A stretch of DNA of 64,000 nucleotides from Megalonaias nervosa. Lineage: Eukaryota > Mollusca > Bivalvia > Unionida > Unionidae. This document shows positions 10,406 through 21,162 of this stretch, in pieces. Each line of letters starts with the position of its first letter. Position 1 is the first letter of the stretch. The stretch is from the NCBI GenBank assembly GCA_016617855.1, contig JAECUM010001772.1:62001-126000 (forward strand), in the 5' to 3' direction. A program made the translations under genes and the position numbers. The notes under the pieces were generated by a model. That model ran no database searches and was not told the origin of the DNA. It saw only the letters and a list, made by a program, of their open reading frames with translations.

Positions 10406-11821
10406 ATGACATCACAGGAATTACTACAGCAAATCGTAACTAATACTGCTCCGGTAAGAACCACAATGATATGAGTGAGTTCAACTAATCCTGAATTCAG
10501 CATTAATTTTCCGACCGCAATTCCAGCAAAGGAAATAGCATTAGCGCAATTATGGGTTTATCATAGTTGGCCAAATATCAGGTTGAAATCGTTTGATGGT
10601 TTTCCGCCGAATAATTCATTAGTATTTGCAGATAAAAACAAACCCGATGGAACTCCTGATTGGCAAGTAGTCAGTATTCCAACAGGCAGTTGTCAAATAG
10701 AACAGATCAATGAAGAATTCCAATACCGAATTAAATCTATAACAGAAAAAGAATCTAAAATCGTTATTACGGTTCATGAACCAACATTATCAGCTGTGAC
10801 AAAAATTCTTTCACCTGACTACACCATAGACATTTATCAGTCTTTGATCAGAACTGTGCTTGGTTGGCCCGAGATTGTGCCAGAATATCAAGGTCCACCA
10901 GAACCGACCAAAAATGAATTTTTTACAACAGAAAAAAGATTTATAAAAATTCCAGAATATTATTACGGTAAACTTTCTTGGTTAAAACCTGGCCATCCAT
11001 CATTTAATATTGATAGCGATGGAAGAAGAATTCCTAAATATCCCAATCCAATACTTGACGTATTGAAACCAATAGTAAAAGAGATTGTTTATCAAGAACC
11101 GATTAACGAATATGTTACTCTGATTGATCTTGAATACAATCGTAAAATTATTGATTTAAAGAATCTCTTTTTGTCATTATCACAAATCTACAATGAAGAG
11201 ACAAAACAATGGATCATTGAAACAATACTAAATTTAAATAAAGTTAGATCAGATCTGAATATCATTAATCAATCCATTATCTTAGAAGTGATTGGATATG
11301 AAGGGTTTCACTCAAAAGCACAAGATTTTTTCTTGATCATTATAAAATAACCAGAGAAAAATTACCAACATTTGTGATACCAGAATTCGATACAGACAAA
11401 TTAAAAAGGAGACTCGGCGATGTTATTGACAATTACTTTCCCAGAATCCTCGAATCGTGGAGAAAAATAGCCCCACCGCCAAGTATTCTCAGATACAACA
11501 ACGATCCGTATGGTGGTGGTCATCATGTTTTGCCGGGCATCATCAATATCACATCAGCGATCGCTGTCAATCTAGTATGTGATGTCATTGATGGCAGTTA
11601 TAAAGTTGACGCTGAAAAATCCAATCAAGCCCAGCAGGGATACATTTACCCCTCAAGTCCCACCAGGTTATTTGATTGTATCAGAACCAATCAACATTGT
11701 TTATCTAAAATGTCATAATCCGTGGTTATCCAGGATAAATTTTAAACTCACAGACCAACGTGGATATTTGCTTGACCTTAGGTCGGAAACGTTGGGTATA
11801 AATCTGTATGTGTGTTCGTAG
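10406..11821 (+). pseudogene. second large structural protein, ~470 aa, possible minor capsid protein
   Basis: ATG 10406 follows CAGTATAATA. It opens with a short leader, has a TGA at 10472, then a long open stretch to about 11327 with NPEFSINFPTAIPAKEIAL and LWVYHSWPNI near its start, a proline-rich centre, and helical C-terminal parts. Slips in the T-run near 11327 and near 11650 shift the frame. The last block contains PGYLIVSEPINIVYLKC and FKLTDQRGYLLDL before TAG 11819-11821. The FKLTDQ..G.L.DLR.E ending recurs, as I recall, in capsid-associated proteins of invertebrate Polinton-type elements. A penton or minor capsid role is possible but unproven. It is the last gene of the + strand structural run. 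Confidence 0.5.
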
Positions 11822-11858
11822 ATCTCGCGTTCATAGAGCGTGATCGCCGTAACATAGT

Positions 11859-11875
11859 CTGTGATTACATCACGG
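11859..11875. other. short inverted motif CTGTGATTACATCACGG
   Basis: Contains GTGAT-3 nt-ATCAC. A near-identical copy (one base different) lies at 14460-14476, with further TCACGG nearby at 14507. It may be a protein-binding site or a remnant of a duplication. Confidence 0.3.
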
Positions 11876-11895
11876 CAGAAAACACCAAGCAAAAA

Positions 11896-11988
11896 AAAAC
11901 TTTGTCTGAATTTGATAACGGATCTCCACATTTTCATAATAAATATGATTATATGTGGAGATCAGTTATCAAATTCAGACAAAGTTTA
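11896..11988. terminator. long imperfect hairpin at a convergent gene junction
   Basis: AACTTTGTCTGAATTTGATA (from 11898) is the reverse complement of TATCAAATTCAGACAAAGTT (to 11987). The arms extend to about 34 bp, with GATCTCCACAT pairing with ATGTGGAGATC and a loop of about 20 bp. It lies between the 3' ends of the + strand structural run (11821) and the - strand gene ending at 12101. Its place suggests a 3'-end or termination structure serving both strands; that is inference. Confidence 0.5.
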
Positions 11989-12100
11989 CAAAAGTGAATG
12001 TGGTGGTTTAGTATGTTTGATCATGATACTGAATCCACAGAAAAATCTATCAATGAATTTTTTTTTTTTACTGTAGTCAGAAATGAATTATCCTTCTTGT
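11986..12100 (-). pseudogene. remnant matching the integrase 3' end
   Basis: The + strand TTTACAAAAGTGAATGTGGT here closely matches the sequence starting at 21396, where it encodes the last codons of the integrase on the - strand (LPPRSLL then TAA). Read on the - strand this copy gives PPHSLL and the same TAA at 11986-11988. Only about 20-25 bp match. It may be a captured fragment, a shared C-terminal tail of another lost gene, or a conserved 3' processing signal. Confidence 0.35.
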
Positions 12101-12559
12101 TTAGTTGGTACCACAGTCAATTTCACTTTCACTTTCACTATTATGGGCAGAGTCACACTTGTCATTATCTTTTGCCAGTAACTCTTCCGCAACTTCATTC
12201 AGTGACTCCGTCATCAACATAATATCTCTCAGCTGTTTTATACGAGTGTGTACAAGTCTTTTTGTTTTGTATTTGTGAGATAATTCTGACCTAACCTTTT
12301 CAATTGAACGTGAAAGGGGAACAAATAATTTTACCTGCATATCTGTAATTGCTGCCAGTGATTGTAACATTGATTGTTGGATTAATTTTATGAATCTATA
12401 ATTGGAGGGTAGCGTGTATCTATTTTTGGACCTCCGAGATTGTAATGATTCAAAATCACGCATAATTTTTTCAGGATCAAGGTCATCAGATATTTTTATG
12501 CCATCTTGTTGTAATTGCTTAATAGCAATAATAATAGCATTAATATTTTCATGATTCAT
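12101..12559 (-). CDS. intact 152-aa helical protein of unknown function
   Basis: One of the few unbroken reading frames in the element. It starts at ATG 12559 after TTATTATATA and ends at TAA 12101. The product is rich in K, R, E, L and S, predicted helical, with a basic centre (LQSRRSKNRYTLPSNYRF, then SHKYKTKRLVHTRIKQL) and an acidic serine-rich tail (NSESESEID). That composition would suit a nucleic-acid-binding or regulatory protein. I do not recognise a family. It points away from the structural cluster and lies beside the AT-rich array. Confidence 0.6.
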   Translation of the reverse strand: MNHENINAIIIAIKQLQQDGIKISDDLDPEKIMRDFESLQSRRSKNRYTLPSNYRFIKLIQQSMLQSLAAITDMQVKLFVPLSRSIEKVRSELSHKYKTKRLVHTRIKQLRDIMLMTESLNEVAEELLAKDNDKCDSAHNSESESEIDCGTN

Positions 12560-12574
12560 TATATAATAAATATT

Positions 12575-13395
12575 TGTTTAAATAAAAATATATTTTCTGA
12601 GTTAATATAAAAATATATTTCTGAATTAATGTAAACATAAATAAATAAAAATATATTTCTGAATAAATATAAAAATATATTTCTGAATAAATATAAAAAT
12701 ATATTTCTGAATAAATATAAAGATATTTCTGAATTAATATATTTCTGAATTAATATAAATATATATTTCTGAGTTAATATATTTCTGAATAAATATAAAA
12801 ATATATTTCTGAATTAATATAATATATTTCTGAATAAATATAAATATATATTTCTGAATTAATATATTTCTGAATTAATACAAATATATATTTCTGAATT
12901 AATATATTTCTCAATTAATACAAATATATATTTCTGAATAAATATTTATAAATATAAAAATATATTTCTCAATTAATACAAATATTTATTTCTGAATTAA
13001 TATATTTCTGAATTAATGCAAATATATATTTCTGAATAAATATTTATAAATATAAATATATATTTCTGAATTAATACAAATATATATTTCTGAATAAATA
13101 TTTATAAATATAAAAATATATTTCAGAATTAATATATTTCTGAATAAAAAATATATTTCTGAATTAAGAAAAATATATAAATAATATAAATATATATTTA
13201 GGAGTTAATAAAAATATATTTCTGATATATTTCTGAATTAATATAAATAAATAAAAATATATTTCTGATTTAATATAAATATATATTTCTGAATTAATAT
13301 ATTTCTGAATAAATATTTAATAAATATAAATATACTTCTGACTAAATATATTTTTGAATAAATATAAATATATTTCTGAATTAATGCGAATAAAA
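12575..13395. repeat. AT-rich tandem array of 'ATATATTTCTGAATTAATATAA'-like units
   Basis: More than 30 irregular repeats of ATATATTTCTGAAT(T/A)AATA fill about 820 bp. The spacing varies between about 15 and 40 bp. It separates the left gene block from the right one. A replication-origin or recombination role is conceivable but nothing in the sequence proves it. Frames called within it are repeat artefacts. Confidence 0.85.
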
Positions 13396-14630
13396 AATAA
13401 AAAACTGTTTTTTTAATCAGAATAAAAAGGCAAAAGGAAGTACCTGACGAGCAGGTTGATGATGTCGGATATGTAATTGTTGGATTGTGGGGGTAATAAA
13501 AACACCCCCAAAGTGAACCCCGGGCGCTTTGAGGTTCAGGGGTGCCAGACGAGATATACACCTGGAATAAGTTTTTTTTTTTACAATCTCATATCTTGTC
13601 ATCAACTGCCTGCAGGCACCCCCCCCCCCCATTATAATAGCATCTATCGCTGAATGCAAGATAATATACTTTTAGCATTTCTTGAGACTCGAACACGCAG
13701 AGAGTTTACACAGTGGATCCACACGCAAACGCTTTAACCTCATGGCTATTGGAGCTCTTATGAATATATAGTTAAAGTTAAGTATATAACTATTTGCACT
13801 GTCGCACACATGATAACTCTGGACTCGTATTTACAAGTATCTGTGACAATGTCACAGACGGGAAATTCCTACACCGCAAGAATATTCTGATTCTGAATAA
13901 ATATTCTTACAGAATATAAAATAAATAGCGAAATTTTACACATTTCTGTCCTGTGCAGCTTTAAGCTATAAAAGACATGCGTGGATCAAAATATTACCTC
14001 AGTCTGTTTTTATCTGTGCAAGCGATCAATAATCATTGTTGCCTTTTATTATACGCAGTCATGTATATATATATCTGCTGTTTCATCACACAGTTACTCT
14101 GGGTTATGGTATCTGCCTATACACAGTGTACATGTAATATGTCTACTGTCTGCTTCGGTTAAAAATACTGTATTATCAACCCTTGATGAAATCAAGGCAG
14201 AACTATCTAGCAATGATGGAACAAAAAGAAATTCATTTAGACGCTTTCAGAGCAAGGCAGGGAACATTTTTCACTATTACAAAGCCAGAGGAAAGAATGG
14301 TTAACTATTAACGTATCAACTATGTATGGATCGATATTATTCCAGTTCTATCTGCATGTTACAGTCTAAACAAAAAAAAATCAATAATGACTACATCACA
14401 CACACGGCTTATGTAAAATCTGAAAAATCTACTATAGTGCAGTTCGTTGTGATTTTATCCTGTGATTTCATCACGGACGTTGTCAAGGTGCTTTTATCAC
14501 GGAATTCAGATTTTTATGTTTGATCATATAAAACAAGTAGATTTCTCAGACTTCAGTGTTTGATGGATTAGATATATAACTGAATACAAACGTATGGTCA
14601 TGTACGCAATAACAAAAGGGAGACAACTGC
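13396..14630. other. non-coding or decayed stretch of the virus-type element
   Basis: Contains small stem-loops (TGGGGGT pairing with ACCCCCA near 13485-13510), a C-run at 13620-13630 and a canonical TATAAAAG at 13967-13974. Three bases downstream of that is a short hydrophobic frame (ATG 13977 to 14162, 61 codons) that I cannot assign. A further 41-codon frame lies at about 14184-14310 (ending KPEERMVNY). No convincing gene. The piggyBac insertion follows at its right edge. Confidence 0.4.
13680..13756 (-). repeat. tRNA-like segment (SINE head or tRNA relic)
   Basis: On the - strand it reads GAGCTCCAATAGCCATGAGG ... GTGTTCGAGTCTC, giving A-box-like and B-box-like motifs about 45 bp apart. 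It differs from both SINE heads elsewhere in the window. No clean cloverleaf acceptor stem was found, so it is more likely a relic than a working tRNA gene. Confidence 0.35.
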
Positions 14631-14634
14631 TTAA

Positions 14635-17025
14635 CCCTTTAGCTACTACAACTGTTGTGCAGGCTCACTACTGCTGAGTGCTAACATATCAGTTACTGAG
14701 ACTACTGAGGCTGGTTGCTAGGCTGAATACTAGAGCATCATCATGGCTGACTACAGAAACTGACAATAAAAACATGGTTACATTTATGTTCATTATTTCA
14801 TTAGTTTTTGATGGATTTCAGTGAAATAAAAAACAGCTTACCTTGTATAGTGTCTGTTATTTATATATTTCCACTTTATATACTCCTACATCCCATCATA
14901 CAAGAAATCCCAGTCATGTAAACTGTTTTGAATCCCACAAAATAAATCCAATATTTACATATGTACATATAAAAACATGAATGAAATCCACACACTAATT
15001 ACAAAGTTGAGAGTGGTACCTCTCAAAACAGTCATTATCCACACATAAATGTACTTGGCATTGTTTGCATCCTATGAAAACTTCATGTCTCCTCCCTTCT
15101 CTTATACACATCTTGCATCTCCCACGTTTCGGGAACTGTCCTGGCCAGTGCCTTAAACCTTCGGTATCAACATTGGACAGAGCTTTTCTTTTCCTGCTTC
15201 CCTGAAAGCCAGCAACCATTTGTTTGGCCAAGTTCATTCTGAATTCAAGCTGTGTTCTTTTTTTTTCTTTTCCGGACTTGGTTTTGATCTGGTGGTTTGG
15301 TGACTCTTACATACAGATTGGGGCATTACATATCGCTGTATCAATGAGAAACCAAAAAAGGTATTTCCACCATTTCTTTGCTTTATGGCAAGAACTGTAA
15401 TGCATTCTATTTTGGTCTGCAATATCTACCCCACCTTTGTTTTTTGAATACTCATCTGCAACTTTTGGGCAAGTTACTTCATTTTGTCTGCCGGTTTTTC
15501 TGTTCGAGTTACACTGGATAGCTGTGTGGGATCCATGTTATTAAAATATGGACAATTTTCTTGTCTTTCCAGGCAACACAGACCAGAGTCTCTTTTTGCA
15601 TTATTTTCATATCCCCTTGGATTTTTAAACCACTGTTTTTTTTTAAGGTTCTGGCATTCCTTTCCTATTTCCTCAGACTGTACCACAACACAAGAGTCCA
15701 TCCCGACGTAAATCTTCAAATAATTGGGGATTTGAAAAGAAATTGTCCATATATATATGGTGGTTTTTGTTTATTATTTTTCTGGTAAGGTCTTTCACCA
15801 CTCTAGATCCTAATCCTTCTTCTGTCACTCTCCCTCTCTGTCCATCGGGCTTTCCAACATACACTTGAAATTCATGGACGTAGCCAGTTTGGGGGATGGG
15901 CTCTTTCCCAGACTTTAATGCCAAATTTTGTGGGTTTGGCCGGCAGGTATTGCTTAAATGACAGTCTTCCTTTATAAGTAATCATGCCTTCATCAATTGA
16001 CTGGTTTTTGGGAGGGTCATAATTTTCCAGGCATTTATGCAAGACTGTGTCGTAGAAAGGTCTTATAATGAAAATCTTGTCATGTCCTGGTTGGCCTCTA
16101 GGTGGGTTAATGCTTGTGTCGTTGGCATGGAAATATTTCCCTATTTTTTCAAATCTTTCTCTAGTCATGATTTCTGGTATTCCTGGGATCCCAAAATATA
16201 CAGATGTCATCCAGGCAATGGAATATTTGGGTATCTGCATAATACTCATGACGATGTATATTCCAAGATATGCCCACATATCTGTGATGCTGGTTTCATA
16301 CCATTTCAGGTCTTGCTTTGGGTCCCCCATTTTCTTGGCATAATCGTTTGTTTCTTTCACAAGCTTTTCCACCAGACATTCTGGAAAAAACTTGAGAAAA
16401 AAAATCTTTCTCATTGCTTAGTGGTCCAAACTCGATTGTTGAACCAACATGAGAATCAAAATCATTGATCTCAAACACGGCGAGGTCGTCACTCCATTGT
16501 GCAAGTGGGACTATGTCCTCCTCGTCATCCGATTCAAAATCACTTATATCTGGAGATGAAACGGGACTTACATTAATATCTGATCCATTTCCTAAGAAAG
16601 ATCCATCAAACTCTTCGATATCGCTTGCACCGAACCCTTCAAAGTCGCTCATATCTAAATCAGAATCCATCTTTGTTTAACTCAACTACACGTGTTTCGT
16701 AAATTGCAGGAAAACTCATTCCTGTGTGTCTAAATTTAACCTCTCAGCTTTCAAATTTGTATCAAATGTTCAGTAACCAGTCCTCTCATTGGTTATGATA
16801 ATCAAAAATATGTAAACTCCTGTACTTTCAACCAATCAACGTTTAGTTAATACAGCGGTCATGTCCGCATAGATGCGACACTGGGGTTTCGAGTACTGCT
16901 GAACTATGCGCACATAAGCGACACTGGGGTAGTAAACTAGGCTTATCAACACTGCATATATGCATCAGTGGGGTTCAGGAGCTATTTACAGGTGACGCTT
17001 AGATGCGGTAGTCGTAGCTAAAGGG
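14635..17025 (-). mobile_element. piggyBac-type DNA transposon
   Basis: TTAA target duplications at 14631-14634 and 17026-17029 enclose 2391 bp whose ends are inverted: CCCTTTAGCTACTACA on the left, and the reverse complement CCCTTTAGCTACGACTAC on the right. CCC-type tips plus TTAA are diagnostic of piggyBac. The right subterminal region repeats a GCGACACTGGGGT-like motif three times (about 16875-16975). The transposase is encoded on the - strand. The insertion splits non-coding DNA of the large element, so it is younger than that element. Confidence 0.93.
14995..16670 (-). pseudogene. piggyBac transposase, frameshifted
   Basis: Starts at ATG 16670 with an acidic N-terminus (MDSDLDMSDFEGFG). 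It then shows the DDE_Tnp_1_7 core in pieces: DMWAYLGIYIVMSI, IPEIMTRERFEKIGKYFH, IDEGMITYKGRLSFKQYLP (first catalytic Asp), IYMDNFFSN (second Asp), and a C-terminal cysteine-rich finger CKMCIREGRRHEVFIGCKQC ending at 14995. Frame breaks near 16400, 15915, 15690 and several stops between 15240 and 15470 destroy it. The third Asp region lies in that damaged part. PGBD-like overall; not functional as it stands. Confidence 0.85.
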
Positions 17026-17099
17026 TTAATAATTCTATCAGAGAGAGAGATTTACTTGACGGAGTTATCTCGCTTCGTCAACTACAATATTTTCTTGTT

Positions 17100-17612
17100 T
17101 TATTCAGAAGTGGTAGCGTACTTAAATTTTATTAGCTGATCATATTTATTTGAAAATACCGATCTGGTTATATTATCTGCCACATATTTTACTGAAGTGC
17201 GGTGAATACCGAAATATTTAGCAGCTGCATATATCGATAAAAATATTTCCTCGGCGCCTGTCTCTACATTTAAAGATACAACTGATCTTGGAGAATTATC
17301 ATTATAACCAACTCTTCCGAATTTGCAATTCTGGCTCTGTGTAACAGCCCTTAAATTATTTAGAGAGTTATTTTTTCGATCTTGATCAATATGATCGATC
17401 ACAGGTCCATCTTTGATTATTCTGTAAAAACACTTGAAGACAAATCGATGATGAAGATATGTTTTATTTTTTCCAGCATTAAATATAAGATAACCAGTAT
17501 TAATGACAACTCCATTGACTGTTTTTTTTAATCTGCAGTTTCTGATGATACCATCACGAGACACTTCATAATTCTTGATGATGGGATGTTTCACAAATTC
17601 ATTTTGCTCCAT
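17100..17612 (-). CDS. NUMOD4/HNH homing-type endonuclease
   Basis: An intact 170-codon frame from ATG 17612 (preceded by AGTATATAA) to TAA 17100. Near the N-terminus NYEVSRDGIIRNCR fits NUMOD4 ('Y.VS..G.V...'). LHHRFVFKCFY then VIDHIDQDRKNNSLNNLRAV is the HNH_3 core with its DH..N..NN..NL layout. The tail (YAAAKYFGIHRTSVKYVAD) looks like a NUMOD1-type helix-turn-helix DNA-recognition part. Such enzymes nick or cut DNA at long sites and usually occur in phages, introns and large DNA viruses. In this setting it could be a free-standing homing gene or a part of replication/recombination. It is undamaged, in contrast to most neighbours. Confidence 0.8.
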   Translation of the reverse strand: MEQNEFVKHPIIKNYEVSRDGIIRNCRLKKTVNGVVINTGYLIFNAGKNKTYLHHRFVFKCFYRIIKDGPVIDHIDQDRKNNSLNNLRAVTQSQNCKFGRVGYNDNSPRSVVSLNVETGAEEIFLSIYAAAKYFGIHRTSVKYVADNITRSVFSNKYDQLIKFKYATTSE

Positions 17613-17625
17613 TTATATACTAATA

Positions 17626-17865
17626 TTATTTGTCTAAATGATTATTTTGAAACCTGGCAAGATAGTCTTCGGCAGTCTTTATGGGAGATATCAGGGCGTT
17701 ATATTTTTTATCATAATATCATTTCAGCTCTCTGTATCTATTTTTACCACTGCATTGCACAGATAACTGAGTTTCTCCTCAGACCCCAACACCACATCAT
17801 AAACACGGTTTCGGTCCTAGACTCCCTTTTGCGAAAACTTTGCATATGACGACCACAGAATTCAT
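17626..17865 (-). pseudogene. small - strand frame with three TGA codons (possible lost gene)
   Basis: From ATG 17865 to TAA 17626 one frame runs 79 codons with no TAA or TAG but three TGA codons. It ends SPIKTAEDYLARFQNNHLDK. A cysteine pair near PKPCL and CGVGV hints at a small zinc ribbon. It stops 13 bases before the HNH gene's ATG, with the AGTATATAA run between, which is the spacing seen between real genes of this element. Weak: it is short and the three stops must all be secondary. Confidence 0.3.
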
Positions 17866-17996
17866 TTACTCATGATTTATTACAAGGAAGAGAAAATCCT
17901 ACCATTAACCACTTGCATTTGTTATTTGCTTGTATCATTAGATATATATATATATAATTAAAATCTAATTAAACATATATTTACCTTAATTATAGT

Positions 17997-20900
17997 ATGG
18001 ATGAATTTAAGAGATTATCTGTAATTGAACCTTCTAGAGCAAGATTCGATCTTGACAAACTACCAAAGTCTAAATTTAGTTTTTCGGTGCAAGATCTAGC
18101 TTTGATAAATAGCGATATAACTGATCGTATCTGTGAAGCCAAGAAAGAATTTCACAACGATGGTGCAGCTCATACTTGGTCAACATTGAGGATCATGAAT
18201 ATTGCTGATACTAGAATGAATGATGAACGAGGAAGAAATTTATCAACTATCTTGATAACCAAAGATATTTTATTCTGGTAAAATTTATTGTGCAGACAGA
18301 TGACAACATTTGGATTATCTGTGATAAACATGACCCTGTACGACTTCATGCAGGAAATAATACTGTTATGCTAAATAAAAATTCCAAACCAGGAACACTG
18401 ACTGGTATTGATAAACCGTATTATGAATGAGCGTATCCTGTAACTGCAGTTGTTTATGCGATATATCCGCTAAATGATAAACCCAGCGTTAATTTCAAAC
18501 CAATGAAATTTTCCCGCTTAAATTGCGTAGCTGAGTGAGTTATAGAACATTTCTCAAAAGCAATACGCGGAAACAGTTTAACAGATCTAAGACATAAAAA
18601 AATAAATAATTGGGCAGAAACAGTTAAAGATACCAGAGCGTCTATCAGCGACGTTGCTAAAATAGAAAAGAAATTAAAATTCCCGATAAAAGTGAAGACA
18701 CTAACCGGAGAGATTTTGCATGCATCAAAATATACATCAAGAGGGGCTCCAATAAAAATTATTGATCATAATGCACATGCATGGACATCTGCAGTAACAA
18801 TATTTCCACGAGATAGAACAGTTAAATTTTACAGCGATTATATATTCGACGCTATCAGAAATATTAGTAAGAGTGACCCTGTATCTGTTTGGTTATTTCA
18901 AAGTTCAGATTCGTATCACGATCAGTTTGTAAGGCCTAACGGAGAAATTTATCGTGAAGAATCTCTCCACGAAAAAAAGAAAAATCTTGGATTGAAATAC
19001 AATTCTGATAATGTCGAAGTTGAACAATTACTGAATAATTGTTTTACAGTTGCATCAGTTTCGGCTCACTTTGCTCAAGAGAAATATTCATGGAAACCAA
19101 CACGACTAGAATTTCTCGAAGATGTCCAGCACAGTTGTGTCGAATACGGACACGGCGAATTATGGAATACCAAATACGATCATAGCAATGTTATATCGGT
19201 TGATATGGTTGCATGTTATCCTGGAAGTTTTCTTGGATAAGGAGAATGTTCTGAATATTTTAAAAGATTCAGATATCCAACACATGAGATGACTAGAGTT
19301 GCAATAAATGGACCATTACCCGATTTTGATTTAACTGGATTCGCCTGCGTGGATTCATTTAAGTTTTGTAGTGATCTTCATCCGATTGTTTATGCGTGGT
19401 TTGGAAAACATTTCTCAGAAAATATTGGGCTCCGATAGTTTTATTACGATATATGCTTGATGTTGGGATGCTAACGTTGTTACACGTAAGTGAAGCCATT
19501 ATATCATATCGTTCGCAAAAACAAGTTTGGTTACCACAACAAAAGAAATATTCCTTGGATGATCCTGACAAAAATCCAGATGCAGTTGATTATGAAAATA
19601 AAATTACAAAGGATCTCGGCAGAAAAATAATTGGTAAGTTTACTCAAGGAGGATCATATGACCATAAACGAATGTGTACAAGATTAATTATGGATGATGC
19701 TGAACTCGATTTTATAATTGCTGATACAACGGGAAAAAACACATTTGTGAGTCAGAGTAATGCTTGCTTATCAGCCGGAACTAAATTAGGTACAATCGTG
19801 AGCTATATTGATGGTGAGTCACCGCAGTTTACTCATTTAAGATCTTCTATGCTCGCTTATGTTTCGATAAATTTATTATCGATGATAAATTGATTCCCTC
19901 GTTATGCTGTCAGAGTTGCCACAGATTTATTTTATATAAATAAAAAATATTTAGATTTGCTAAAACCACTACTCAGCAAAGACGAATGGGGATCATGGAG
20001 AATAAAACAGGAAAATATACTTGACTATTCCGAATCTGCAGACATTGAAATCAAGGAAATATATTACAACAATGACAATCAAGTATTAAAATCATCAGCA
20101 CCATCTGTGTTTGATCCTGTTGCCAGACATAAAACAGTTTATATCAATGGGCCTGGAGGTTCTGGTAAAACAACACGTGCGATTGAATTATTTCGTCAGA
20201 GTTCAGATATGATTGTGTTGACACCTACACACAGACTAGCCAGAGAAATAAATGAACAAGGAGTAAAGTCTCAAACTTATCATGGTTTCTTCAGATGGTG
20301 CAGGGATACGTGGACACCTGAGCGAATGGGTGAAAAATATATATCCCGGATTATCATCTGGGATGAAATTTGTACAGTGTCGTTAGAAACATTAAAAATA
20401 TTTCTTGATTGGTTACTGACAAAAAATACTGCTGTGATAATGTGCGGCGATCATGGTCAACCACCACCTTTTGTTGGGCAGTCTCCGCACGAATGGTTAA
20501 AAACGTGTGTGGATTATTATGAGGAGATAACCGATGATCATAGAGCTATTGATGAACCTCTGAAAGAAATTAAAAGATTAATCAGACTACAGCCAGATAG
20601 AATACAGTGTGATATAATGTGTGAAATAATTCCGGAAACTCCTGTGAACGAATTTTGGAATTTATGGATACCAAATGATTTAATAGTTGCAAGTAGAAAG
20701 ATAGTTCGTGATGAATTGCAAGAAAAATTATTTTTGTTACATAAAGAAAAATTTTCAAATCTACCTGTACCATTGTGTTATCGCCCAGCAGATACTCGAC
20801 GACAGAATGTTGATGTTGAGATTCCAGGAACAAATGAAAAACAAAATCTTGTGTTCAGTGATATTGTTTTGGTTGATGTTGATGTTGTTGAGAGCGCATT

Positions 20901-21162
20901 GATCATGGATAAAACTCCATGGAAATTAGGATATGCTATAACGATTCATTTGTTACAAGGACTAACTATTACTGATACAAATATCTGGATTGTCGATGAT
21001 AGAATCGAATGGTCAAATTTAGTTTATCTCGCAGTGTCTCGAGTCAGAAGAATATCTCAACTACACAGGGTTATTATGAATTTTACAGAAAATAATAATC
21101 AAACTGCTAGCGAGGACACTGAAGATGTTGGCTTAATAAAAAAAACAACTATCTGGTTATAA
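17997..21162 (+). pseudogene. polymerase-like / SF1 helicase replication protein (fused), broken
   Basis: ATG 17997 follows AATTATAGT. The N-terminal ~400 codons contain no motif I can name. At about 19195-19230 comes ISVDMVACYPGSF, resembling family-B polymerase motif A (D..xxYP), then PTHEMTRVAINGPLP. About 19840-19880 holds LRSSMLAYVSINLL (motif-B-like) and about 19910 RVATDLFYI (motif-C-like, usually TDS). The C-terminal 400 codons are a clear SF1 helicase: GPGGSGKTT (Walker A, 20152), IIIWDEIC (Walker B), MCGDHGQPPP (motif III), YAITIHLLQGLTI (motif V), LVYLAVSRVRR (motif VI). Breaks: slips near 18278 and 19420; TGA at 18428, 18536, 19891; TAA at 19238. I recall similar polymerase-helicase proteins, with an HNH tail, from fungal and cnidarian genomes. 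The polymerase reading is tentative; the helicase is firm. Confidence 0.7.

Noticed and set aside
13238..13659. - strand frames of 80-107 codons
   Set aside because: Low-complexity translation of the AT-rich array and adjacent C-run.
17997..19956. Classical Polinton protein-primed DNA polymerase B
   Set aside because: The expected exonuclease, DxxSLYP and TPR-type motifs are not visible in any frame; what is present differs in motif wording and is fused to a helicase.
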